DNA of 10,093 bases from CAYYAQ01 sp964469555. Its GTDB lineage: Bacteria > Planctomycetota > UBA1135 > UBA2386. The notes below the pieces were generated by a model. It saw only the letters and a list, made by a program, of their open reading frames with translations. It made no database searches and had not been told where the DNA came from. Below are positions 1 through 8,000 of this stretch, piece after piece (the first letter of the stretch is position 1; each line of letters begins with the position of its first letter). Location of the stretch: contig CAYYAQ010000188.1 of NCBI GenBank assembly GCA_964469555.1, positions 1 to 10,093 of the forward strand. The letters run 5' to 3'. Both the position numbers and the translations under genes were made by a program.

Positions 1-806
1 GTCGGAGCACCGGCCTGGGTAACGACTGGCTCGTCACGAAGATCGGCAAGAACAGCAACACCAAGAAGCTGCCGGGTGAAGCGCAGGGTTCGTGGTACCG
101 CATCGGTTCCGTTCCGACGACGACAGTCGGGCAGAACATCCGGATCACCGGCTACGGAACGAGTGCCGTACGCATCCTGAACCAGGTGCAGAAGACCCAC
201 GTCGGCCCGATGTTCGCACTTTCCGGCACATACCTCCGCTATCAGACTGACACGACCGGCGGAAACTCCGGTTCGCCCGTCATCCACGAGAACACCGGCC
301 TGCTCGTCGGTGTACACACCCACGGCGGCTGCACGACTACTGGCGGGGGCAACCACGGCACGCGCATCGACCGCCCAGCGCTGCAGGCCGCGCTCAAGGG
401 TCTGATCGGTTCGGTCGGCAGCGCCGTCCCCTACGATTCGGGGTGCAAGGGCACGTCCGGCACACCCGTGCACTCGGTCATCGGCGCGCCGAACATCGGC
501 AAGTCGATCAGCCTCCGCGCGGTGAACCTTCCGGCCAACGCGAAGGGCATCCAGATCATCGGCGGGACTCAGGTCAGCATCGATCTAACGAGCCTCGGGA
601 TGAAGGGTTGTTTCCAGCTCGCGAGTCTCGACATCGTCATCGGCCTCAACAGCAACGCCGCCGGCGTCGCTCAACTGAACGCCGCGATCCCGAACGACAC
701 GGGCCTGATCGGTGTGGTGACCTACACCCAACACGCCGCCGACGACTCCGCGGCCAGCAGCACGGTCGTCTCAAACGGCGTCAAGATCACGATCGGCTAC
801 CAGTAG
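1..806 (+). CDS. Secreted trypsin-like (S1 family) serine protease with C-terminal beta domain, 5' partial
   Basis: The reading frame is open from the left edge (first full codon at position 3) to TAG at 804-806, giving 267 residues; the true start, signal peptide and catalytic His lie outside. The nucleophile motif TTGGNSGSPV is clear, with catalytic Ser at codon 267-269. It is followed by VGVHTHGGC, as in glutamyl-endopeptidase/V8-like members of the family. GNDWLV near the edge (Asp codon 24-26) fits the catalytic Asp, which is inference. From about position 456 (residue 152) to the end, a separate Gly/Ala/Ile-rich, beta-type domain follows (GAPNIGKSISL, then IDLTSLGMKGC). I recognise this style of tail from exported proteins of planctomycetes, where its role (sorting, anchoring or binding) is unknown. 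The protein is probably an extracellular endopeptidase. The family call is firm; the substrate is unknown. It is convergent with the Mo-hydroxylase operon. Confidence 0.88.
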   Translation, partial: RSTGLGNDWLVTKIGKNSNTKKLPGEAQGSWYRIGSVPTTTVGQNIRITGYGTSAVRILNQVQKTHVGPMFALSGTYLRYQTDTTGGNSGSPVIHENTGLLVGVHTHGGCTTTGGGNHGTRIDRPALQAALKGLIGSVGSAVPYDSGCKGTSGTPVHSVIGAPNIGKSISLRAVNLPANAKGIQIIGGTQVSIDLTSLGMKGCFQLASLDIVIGLNSNAAGVAQLNAAIPNDTGLIGVVTYTQHAADDSAASSTVVSNGVKITIGYQ

Positions 807-822
807 CCATACCATCCTGCAC

Positions 823-851
823 CTCGCCCGAGTCGACGCGGCTCGGGCGAG
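823..851. terminator. 10-bp perfect inverted repeat between convergent genes, likely bidirectional terminator
   Basis: CTCGCCCGAG (823-832) and CTCGGGCGAG (842-851) are perfect reverse complements around a 9-nt loop. They lie 17 bp after the protease stop and about 110 bp beyond the stop of the opposing operon. No T-run follows on either strand, so it is not a textbook intrinsic terminator. A strong GC stem between two converging genes is still most simply a transcription end or an mRNA 3'-stabilising hairpin. The rest of the 807-959 spacer shows no gene. Confidence 0.6.
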
Positions 852-959
852 AATCCCCAACCCGCGGCCTGGCTGTTCTTCCGTGACGCGTTCCACCTTG
901 TGCCGTCGTAACAAGGGGGAGCCCGTCAAGCCGGCGCTCTAGTGAGTCGGCCAAGACTG

Positions 960-1943
960 TCAACCCACGCAGTCTTCGAGCGCCCGGCGCACCCAGATCG
1001 GGGTCATCTTCTTCCGGTAGAGGACCTCGCTGTCCGTGTTGTCCATCGTGCGCGACGGCTTGTAGCTCAGTTGTGCAGCTTCGCGGAGGACCTCGTCGGT
1101 CGGCGGCTTACCGACTAGCGCAGCCTCGGTGTCCGTGGCGTGGACAGGCATCGAGGCCACGCCGCCGATGCGGACCTTCGCCGCGGCGATGTTCGGGCCA
1201 TCCATCTGCACCCATGCGCCGACGCCGAGGATCGGGAAGTCGATCGAACCCCTGCGGCGGAGTTTGCGATAGGACGCTTTCCACGATCCCGTCGCCGGGA
1301 GATGGAGGCGGGTCAACAGCTCGCCGGGCTGCTTCGTCACGTAGTCGATCCCGTCGTTCTTGTAGAGGTCGTCCAGCTTGACCCGGCGTTCGCCGTCGAT
1401 GGAGAGGAAGGTCACCTCCGCGCCGATCGCGCACAGGAGCGGTACCGAATCACTGCTCTGCACGGCGTAGCAACGCGGGCTCCCGGGAGCGACCCAGCAG
1501 ATGGGTCCACGCTCCTTCATGCAGAAGTCGATCGACTCGCGCCATTCCTCGGTCTGGTTGTAGTAGTTGCAACGGGTGTCGAGCAGGAGGTTGCCACCGA
1601 TCGTGCCCATGTTGCGCAGCAGCGACGACGAGATCAGGGCCACCGCCTGGGCGACAGCCGGGTACTGCTCGAGGATCTTTTGGTGCTGCTCGATCTCGCG
1701 CAGCGTCGCCATGGTCCCAATCGACAGCGAACCGTCCGCGCCGTCGCCGTCGATGCCCTGCAAGTCCTCGATGTGCGCGAGGCTCACGACTTCCGCCGCG
1801 TTCTGGTGGCGGCGTTTCATGTTCGGGTAGAGATCGGTACCACCGGCGACGAAGCGCGCGTTGGGACCGTGCTCGGCGACGATCGCGACGGCTTCGGTCG
1901 CGGTCCTGGGTCGGTGATAGTTGAAGGTCGGCAGGCGCAGCAT
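960..1943 (-). CDS. Molybdenum hydroxylase FAD-binding medium subunit, 4-hydroxybenzoyl-CoA reductase beta (HcrB)-like, with [4Fe-4S] loop
   Basis: This 327-residue protein is the flavin subunit of a xanthine oxidase-family complex, passing electrons between FAD and the [2Fe-2S] subunit. FAD-binding motifs are visible: VAGGTDL at residues 32-38 and RNMGTIGGN at 110-118. Right after the second comes an insertion with Cys125, Cys141, Cys149 and Cys158 (spacings 16, 8 and 9). From memory this equals the spacing of the cysteines that hold the extra [4Fe-4S] cluster in Thauera HcrB, a cluster absent from ordinary xanthine and CO dehydrogenases. Length fits HcrB (about 320-330). I chose the ATG at 1943-1941, not the longer frame opening at 2075. 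It overlaps the stop of the large subunit in TGATG, has GGAGG 9 nt upstream, and the extra 44 residues are Arg-rich and unlike the family. It is the last gene of the operon. Subunit identity is firm; substrate is inferred only. Confidence 0.92.
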   Translation of the reverse strand: MLRLPTFNYHRPRTATEAVAIVAEHGPNARFVAGGTDLYPNMKRRHQNAAEVVSLAHIEDLQGIDGDGADGSLSIGTMATLREIEQHQKILEQYPAVAQAVALISSSLLRNMGTIGGNLLLDTRCNYYNQTEEWRESIDFCMKERGPICWVAPGSPRCYAVQSSDSVPLLCAIGAEVTFLSIDGERRVKLDDLYKNDGIDYVTKQPGELLTRLHLPATGSWKASYRKLRRRGSIDFPILGVGAWVQMDGPNIAAAKVRIGGVASMPVHATDTEAALVGKPPTDEVLREAAQLSYKPSRTMDNTDSEVLYRKKMTPIWVRRALEDCVG

Positions 1944-4459
1944 CAGGCCTTCCCTCCGGCTTCTTCGGTGGACTTCGCGGGTTCGCCCATGCTCTTGCGG
2001 ACGTAGTCCTCGTCGTCGGTTTCCTTGCCGTCCCCACCCTTCCAGGGCGGCTGCACGACACGCGGTCTCGGCCACTCGGCATCTGGAACCTTGTCGAGTC
2101 CGAAGCGACCTTCTTTGCCCTTCGCCTTCGCTTCCATCGCGGTGAAGATCCGTTCCGGCGTGATCGGGTTGACGTCGATGCGCACGCCGACCGCGTCGAA
2201 CACGGCGTTGGCGACTGCCGGCATGATCGGGAGCAGCGGCCCCTGGCCCGCCTCCTTCGCGCCGAACGGCCCGTTCGGGTCCGGGTCCTCGACCAGGTAG
2301 GTGATGATCTCCGGCATGTCGACAGTCAGCGGACTCTTGTAGTCGAGCATCGAGGGTTGGTTGTGGAGGAAGATCCGCTTGCCCTTGTGGTTGCGATCGC
2401 GGTATTTGCTCTCTTCCATCATGGCTTCGCCGAGACCCATGTAGACGGAGCCTTCGACTTGCCCCATCACCAGCGCCGCGTTGATGCAGCGACCGATGTC
2501 GTGAGCGACCCAGACCTTGGGCACCGTGTATTGACCGGTCTCGGGATCGACATCGACCTCCACGACCGCCGCCGTGTACGAATAGGCGGGACTCGGCCCG
2601 ACGCCCCCGCCCTTGAACCTCGCGGGCATCTTTGGCGGGCGGTACGAGCCGACGGTGCCGATCGTGCCGAACTTCGTCTCCGCAGCGACCACGGCCTTGG
2701 CGAATGTCAGTCGCCGCTCGGGATCGGAAGCATCGAATACGTGTTCGTCCGCGAACACGAGCTGGCTCTTGGGCACTTCGAGCTCCTCCGCCGCGCCCGC
2801 GGCGACGAGATCCTTGGCGCGTTCGGCAGCTTGCATCGCGGCGTTGCCGGTCATCAGCGTCACGCGACTGCTGTAGCTGCCGAGGTCGACCGGCGTGAGG
2901 TCGGTGTCGGCAGTGACGATCCGCATCTTCATCGGGTCGATACCGAGCACTTCGGCGACGATGTACGCGAGGACCGAATTGCTGCCCTGGCCGATGTCAG
3001 TGCTGCCGCAGAACACGGTGACGAGCCCGCTCCTGTCGAGTTGGAGCTGCACGCCAGACTGCGGCATCGCGTTCCAGTAGATCGGCAGCCCCGCGCCGGT
3101 CAGGTAGCTGCTACACGCGAGCCCCAGGCCCTTGCCGAGTGGCAGGTTGCCGCGGCGTTCGTTCCAGCCGGAACCCTCGACGACCTTGTCGATGCACTCG
3201 CTGAGCCCCATCGATCCGAGGCGCATAAAGTTCGCAGTCAACGCACCGCGCTTCGCGAGGTGGTCGAGGCGGATCTTCGCAGGATCGATCTCGAGGTCAC
3301 ATGCGACCTTGTCGAGCAGGCACTCGAGAGCGAACCGCGGCTGCACCGTCCCGTGACCGCGCTTGGGACCGCACGGCGCCTTGTTCGTGAAGTACCGGGC
3401 GCCGCGAAAATGGTAGTTCTCCATCTCGTACGTCACCGTCTGCAACGCACCTGTATAGAACGCGCTAGCCACGCCGTAGGACCCGAACGCGCCGCCGTCG
3501 AGATGACTCTCGAAGTCGAGCCCCTTGATCCGACCGTCCTTCGACACGCCGATCTTCGTCTTCATCAGGACCGGATGCCGACCGCGGTGGCAGTAGAACA
3601 CCTCTTCGCGGGTCAAGGTGCACTTGACGGGCCGCCCGATCTTGCGGGACATCGCGCAAGCCGCGAGCTCGTGGTTGAACGGGTCGCTCTTGCCGCCAAA
3701 GGCTCCACCGTTCGGGCACGCGATCACGCGAATATTGCTCGCCGGCATCTCGAGCACCTTGGTCAACGCCTTGTGCAAGTAGTGCGGCGTCTGCGTGCTG
3801 CTGCGGATCGTGATCTTGTCGTCCTTGTCGTAGTCGGCGAGGCACGCGTGCTGTTCCAGCGGAAGGTGCGCGTTGCCCTCGAACCAGAAGACGTCCTCGC
3901 GCACGTAGTCCGCTTCGTCGATGGCCTTCACGACGTCGCCAAATTGGAGGTTGACGTACTTGTGGACGTTGCCGACATCACCGTAGTCGTGAATGCGGGG
4001 CTCCGGTGTCTCCGCCGCCTCTTCGACCGATCCGATGGTCGCGAGTACTTCGTACTCGACGTCGACCAGCCGGCAAGCCTCCCACGCGATCTCCTCGTCG
4101 AGCGCCGCGATCGCGATGATCGGGTCGCCGACGAAGCGGACCTTCTCGAACGCGAGCGTGTGCTCGTCCTGACTCACCGGAAGGATGCCGAACAGTATCG
4201 GTAGCTCTTCGCCACGCAGCACGCCGACGACTCCAGGCATCGCCGCGGCCTTGCTGGTGTCGATGCTGACGATGCGCGCGTGCGGTTTGGTGCTGCGGAG
4301 CAGCTTCATGTAGACCATCCGCGGCGCGCTCAGGCCATCCGCGAACGGAGTCTGGCCCGTGACCTTCTGCCGTGCGTCGACCTTGCGCAGCGCCTTGCCG
4401 ACGACCTTGAGGTCCTTCGTCTCGACGTCGTGCCGGTAGTAGCGTTCGTCAGGCCCCAT
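1943..4459 (-). CDS. Molybdenum hydroxylase large subunit, molybdopterin-binding, 4-hydroxybenzoyl-CoA reductase alpha (HcrA)/xanthine dehydrogenase family
   Basis: This 838-residue catalytic subunit binds the Mo-pterin cofactor (probably the cytosine dinucleotide form, as in bacterial relatives). The N-terminal a/b hammerhead domain covers roughly residues 20-150. Cofactor-domain motifs follow in order: LEQHACL (201-207), GGAFGGKSDP (251-260, usually GGGFGGK), GPKRGHGTVQPRFALE (364-379), STDIGQGSNS (486-495), AHDIGRCIN (652-660) and GPFGAKEAGQGPLL (730-743). In the last, the position of the active-site Glu of xanthine oxidase (KAVGEPPL-type motif) reads Gln739. A charged tail of about 60 residues (775-838) extends beyond the usual end, so the protein is longer than Thauera HcrA (about 770). 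ATG at 4459 is preceded by AAGGAG with 7-nt spacing. It overlaps the small-subunit gene by 11 bp and the medium-subunit gene by 1 bp, indicating translational coupling. SDPFNHE after the glycine motif and the HcrB-like partner favour the HCR branch, but purine, aldehyde or other aromatic substrates cannot be excluded. Confidence 0.93.
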   Translation of the reverse strand: MGPDERYYRHDVETKDLKVVGKALRKVDARQKVTGQTPFADGLSAPRMVYMKLLRSTKPHARIVSIDTSKAAAMPGVVGVLRGEELPILFGILPVSQDEHTLAFEKVRFVGDPIIAIAALDEEIAWEACRLVDVEYEVLATIGSVEEAAETPEPRIHDYGDVGNVHKYVNLQFGDVVKAIDEADYVREDVFWFEGNAHLPLEQHACLADYDKDDKITIRSSTQTPHYLHKALTKVLEMPASNIRVIACPNGGAFGGKSDPFNHELAACAMSRKIGRPVKCTLTREEVFYCHRGRHPVLMKTKIGVSKDGRIKGLDFESHLDGGAFGSYGVASAFYTGALQTVTYEMENYHFRGARYFTNKAPCGPKRGHGTVQPRFALECLLDKVACDLEIDPAKIRLDHLAKRGALTANFMRLGSMGLSECIDKVVEGSGWNERRGNLPLGKGLGLACSSYLTGAGLPIYWNAMPQSGVQLQLDRSGLVTVFCGSTDIGQGSNSVLAYIVAEVLGIDPMKMRIVTADTDLTPVDLGSYSSRVTLMTGNAAMQAAERAKDLVAAGAAEELEVPKSQLVFADEHVFDASDPERRLTFAKAVVAAETKFGTIGTVGSYRPPKMPARFKGGGVGPSPAYSYTAAVVEVDVDPETGQYTVPKVWVAHDIGRCINAALVMGQVEGSVYMGLGEAMMEESKYRDRNHKGKRIFLHNQPSMLDYKSPLTVDMPEIITYLVEDPDPNGPFGAKEAGQGPLLPIMPAVANAVFDAVGVRIDVNPITPERIFTAMEAKAKGKEGRFGLDKVPDAEWPRPRVVQPPWKGGDGKETDDEDYVRKSMGEPAKSTEEAGGKA
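1953..1957 (-). promoter_or_regulatory. Shine-Dalgarno site of the medium subunit gene
   Basis: GGAGG on the minus strand lies 9 nt upstream of the ATG at 1943-1941, inside the last codons of the large-subunit gene. It decides the start of the medium subunit and, with the TGATG overlap, points to coupled translation. Confidence 0.7.
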
Positions 4460-4988
4460 GGAGGCTCTCCTTCGTCGGCTCCTTCTGCTCGCCGCGCATC
4501 CGCGCCGCCGCGAGTTCGACGGCTTCGAGGATCTTCAAATAGCCGGTGCACCGGCAGATGTTGCCCGCGAGCTCCTGGCGGATCGTCTCGCGATCCGCAT
4601 GCGGATGTTTCTCGAGAAGTGCGTCGGCCGTCAGCATGAACCCCGAGCTGCAGTATCCGCACTGCGACGCACCGAGGTCGGCGAACGCATCCTGCAGCGG
4701 ATGGAGGTGCGGGCCGTCGGCCATCCCCTCGACCGTGCAGATCTCCTTGCCCACCGCCTCGAGCGCGAGCACCAGGCACGAGAGCACGGGCTTGCCGTCG
4801 ACGAGAACCGTGCAGGTCCCGCACTCACCGAGCTCGCACCCGTGGGTCGTGCCGGTGAGCCCCATGTCCTCGCGGAGAACCTCGAGGAGCGTGTGATGTG
4901 GGCGGAAAGCGACCTCGTGCTCTTCGCCATTGACACAAAATACCGCCAGCTGTTTGCGGGCCGCGGGAACGGGAGATTCGGAGGACAT
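4449..4988 (-). CDS. Molybdenum hydroxylase small subunit, two [2Fe-2S] clusters (HcrC/CoxS-like)
   Basis: This 179-residue iron-sulfur subunit relays electrons between the FAD subunit and the Mo site. The N-terminal plant-ferredoxin-type domain has Cys51, Cys56, Cys59 and Cys71 (CELGECGTC, then C after 11 residues). The C-terminal helical domain has Cys110 and Cys113 (QCGYC) and Cys145 and Cys147 (NICRCTGY), so all eight ligands are present. The usual TPG after QCGYC is SSG here, a mild deviation. The first 12 or so residues and the last 15 (charged, Lys/Glu-rich) are variable extras. It is the first gene of the Mo-hydroxylase operon and overlaps the large subunit gene by 11 bp. The order small-large-medium equals hcrCAB. 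ATG at 4988 is the only sensible start: the next Met is residue 42, inside the ferredoxin fold. There is no Shine-Dalgarno at normal spacing; an AGGAG lies 21 nt upstream. Confidence 0.94.
   Translation of the reverse strand: MSSESPVPAARKQLAVFCVNGEEHEVAFRPHHTLLEVLREDMGLTGTTHGCELGECGTCTVLVDGKPVLSCLVLALEAVGKEICTVEGMADGPHLHPLQDAFADLGASQCGYCSSGFMLTADALLEKHPHADRETIRQELAGNICRCTGYLKILEAVELAAARMRGEQKEPTKESLHGA
4467..4472 (-). promoter_or_regulatory. Shine-Dalgarno site of the large subunit gene
   Basis: AAGGAG on the minus strand ends 7 nt before the ATG at 4459-4457, within the 3' end of the small-subunit gene. It supports the chosen start and independent ribosome loading on the overlapping gene. 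Confidence 0.7.
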
Positions 4989-4990
4989 AT

Positions 4991-5001
4991 GGAGGTGATC
5001 C
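4991..5001 (-). other. Anti-Shine-Dalgarno-like 11-mer just upstream of the small-subunit start
   Basis: On the minus strand GGATCACCTCC, identical to the conserved 3' end of 16S rRNA, sits 2 nt before the ATG at 4988. The normal ribosome-binding position therefore holds the complement of a Shine-Dalgarno. AGGAG 21 nt upstream of the ATG could pair its GGAG with the CTCC here, forming a weak hairpin. Function is unproven and chance is possible. Confidence 0.35.
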
Positions 5002-5034
5002 TAGCCCGCTCCTCTCATCAGGTCTCTACCGCGA

Positions 5035-8000
5035 TCACTCGATCTCGAACGACACCGCCATACTCCACAACTTGCCCGTAAACGTCGCGGCGCGGATCCT
5101 CATGGGGCCCGAGACCTTGATGGGCCCGTTGTAAAGCCGGGCTTGCGGCGTTGGGCCGAGAGCTCCGCCCTCCAACACGTTGAGGACAATACTCCACAGA
5201 GCATCGGTGCTGCTGGGCCGTTCGTTGAGCCCATGGATCGCGATGACGTTCTGGCCCTTGCGAAACCGGCGGCGAAAGGGAGTGACATCGTGGGCGACCC
5301 ACTCGACGGCGAGCTCGTCCGCATTGGTCATGGTCGCTCTGGAGTCCCAGGTCAGGCGAAGCGGAGCATTCTTCGATGCGATCCTCTCGCCGTTGAGGTA
5401 GGCGACGAACCCGTCGTCACACCGGACGAACAACTGGAGATCACGGGCCGCCCACAGCGCGTCCGGTTCTTCGACCTGGAAGGGGATCCGGATGTAACAA
5501 GAGGTCGCCGACCCGAACATCTCAGGCACGTGATGGTGGATGAGCCTGGAGTAGTTGGCGGAACTCATCTCGTAGCCGACAGACGCCTTCGCCATGCGAG
5601 TCCACTTGTCCGCATTCGCCAGCAGCGACGGGTTGGTCCAGTCTTTCGGTTCCAAGCTGGCTCCACCGTTTTCTTGCGTAGGGATCAAGACTTGGCCTGA
5701 TGTCTTCGCCCCGTCCACGAGCAGTCGCAACTTCGGGCGTGGCGCCGGGTCAGAACCGTCTGTCGTGTAGTAGATCTGCGCCTTGGCATCGTCGGCCAGA
5801 GACATCGTCACCTCGCCATCCCCGCCCTGAATCGTCGGATGAGATACGTGCTGGGCGTCGATCCAGTCCAATCGCGCCCGCAACCAGTCCTTCATCCAAT
5901 CGACTTCGGCGCGAAATGTCTTCCGCTTCTCGTATCCAGGAACGAATGGCCAGACATTCTCACCGAGTATCGGCCAACGCTGGTAATTTCGTTCCGCGGC
6001 CTCTTCCAACAGCGTTGCGTGGGACTCGATGCGGGCAAACAGGGTGTCCGTGGATAAAACCGTTTTCCGCAGGTCGAGGTAGCGTGTCCAGAATCGAGAT
6101 GTGAACGCGGAGTCCTCGCGCAGCCGTGAAAACCACGGATGCCGCTTGATGGCGATCGCATCTCGGATCCACCCCGTGGACTGGTACGCGAACACCATCG
6201 GACCATTGCCCAGTGACAGGTTGTAGTCCCACACCGGCATCGCGCGGATCTTCCCGCCCCGGTCCTTGGTGAAGTAGCTGCTCCTCCACCAACCATCGCA
6301 TTCCTTGAAGACTTCCACCATCAAGTCCAGATCGACGAAGCTGTCCGGATCGATGATGGTCGCGTATCCGATCTTCGGATCGGTGAAGTGTCCTGAGTGC
6401 AGAGTCCGATCGAGATGGTTCAGTAGATTCGACAGATACTCCTTTTGGACGCCATTCGATGCGTCGGGCTCGACGATCGCGACCTCCTGCCCCGACTTTT
6501 CGATTCGAATCCTCTCGTCCCAGTCGAGGCCCTTGTCGAATTTGAAGATGTAACCACCGGTCACCCGCTCCGGATCCACCATGAACTCGTTGAGCCCCAT
6601 GATGTCGATGCGGTACGGCCCACGCTTGATCTTCTCCGTCAGGACGTAGACGCCGAGATAGTCGGACATGTCCACGTCGTATCCGTCCTGATTGAAGAAC
6701 AGCTCGACGAACCGCGTTCGCGATCCCCCACCCTTGCCGAACAAGTCCCGAGCGGACTCGAATGCGAGGACGTTCCGCATCAACGTCTTGTCACAGTACG
6801 GCGCCGCGAGAACCCAGTCCGAGTTCGCGGGCATTCCGAGCAGAGCCACGTCCCGATCCGCGTCGCGGTCATCACGGAGTTCCCACACGTACTGTTTCTT
6901 CGGAAAGTTCAGGGCCGATGAATGCCCACGCACGCGCATCGCCCCGAAACCAACAGGCGTGGGACAGTCTGCCAGCCGGGCGCGCCCGTCGACCGAGTTC
7001 GGCTCGAAGATCGCGGTGTAGACATCACGGTACTTTCGTTTCGTAAACGGCGAGTAATCTGCATCGATGTCAACACCCGCGGAATCAACCACCATGACGG
7101 GGAGATTGGAGTGAAACTGCTGTACGTCCTTGTTCAGCATCACGAACGCCCGCCGTGCGATGGGTCCGCGCCTGTGTCCGGGCGCGAACACCGCCGCGCG
7201 AACCGTCAATGTGCTCTTGATGCGCAGAGGTTTGTCGTAGATCGGCGATTTCGCAGTCGGCTTGGAGGATCCGATCGAATAGCGAATCGCGCCGCCCTCG
7301 GGGACTTCACCGACGCACTCGATCGCCAACGTCACCGATCCTCGAACGATCCCACCGGCGTGGGACATCTTCAGACTCGGGGCCTCGGCGTGATCGAAAC
7401 GCGGACCGACGTTGTCCCTGCCCGGTGTCGACTTGCGCATGAACCCCGGCGCCGAAGAACCGGAGACCCGACCGTAGGAAACGCCAGGTGACGTCTCGTC
7501 GTACGAAAACACCGAGAGGGCAACGCCGTTCGGGTTCGACAGGACCAGGCGACCGCCGGCTGCAGACAACTGGAAGTTCGTGTGGAGTATTCCACTCCGT
7601 TCCCACCGGTTCTTTCCAGAGGCGAAGACGATCCCGTACTCGAGAGACGGGATGTGGAAATCGGGGAGGGTCCACGAAGTGCCGTTTTCCTCGTTCGGTT
7701 TACGGGCGAGGAGGCTCCATCCCTTGAGATTGACGGCCTCATCCGTGCCGTTGAAGATCTCGATCCAACTCGGCATCTCGAAGTCCTCATCGCTGATCCC
7801 GACGTACGGAACAGGGAGGACCTCCGACAACCGCACGCCTTCCTCGAACGGGACGAACGGCTCCGCATCGATCTTGAGGTTGTCGATCGAGATCTCTACC
7901 GGGGCGGGACCCGTGGAGGCGGAAAACGCGAACCGATAGCCAGCCTTCGGGCGAAAGGACTTCGTGCTCTGATTCTCGAATACCACGAGGTCGCCGTATC

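Noticed and set aside
896..916. 6-bp inverted repeat CCTTGT/ACAAGG and a 12-base match (GTCGTAACAAGG, 905-916) to the conserved 16S rRNA 3' region
   Set aside because: The stem is short and has no T-run, and flanking sequence does not continue as 16S rRNA. It is most likely coincidence; it is not an rRNA fragment.
1944..2075. 44-residue N-terminal extension of the FAD subunit
   Set aside because: The extension is Arg-rich and overlaps the end of the large subunit gene. The TGATG junction with GGAGG at good spacing supports the start at 1943, and the family begins at that point.
2357..4204. 615-residue open frame on the + strand opposite the Mo large subunit
   Set aside because: It is antisense to a gene with complete family motifs. 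The translation is Arg/His/Val/Asp-rich without recognisable domains, typical of a mirror frame in GC-rich DNA.
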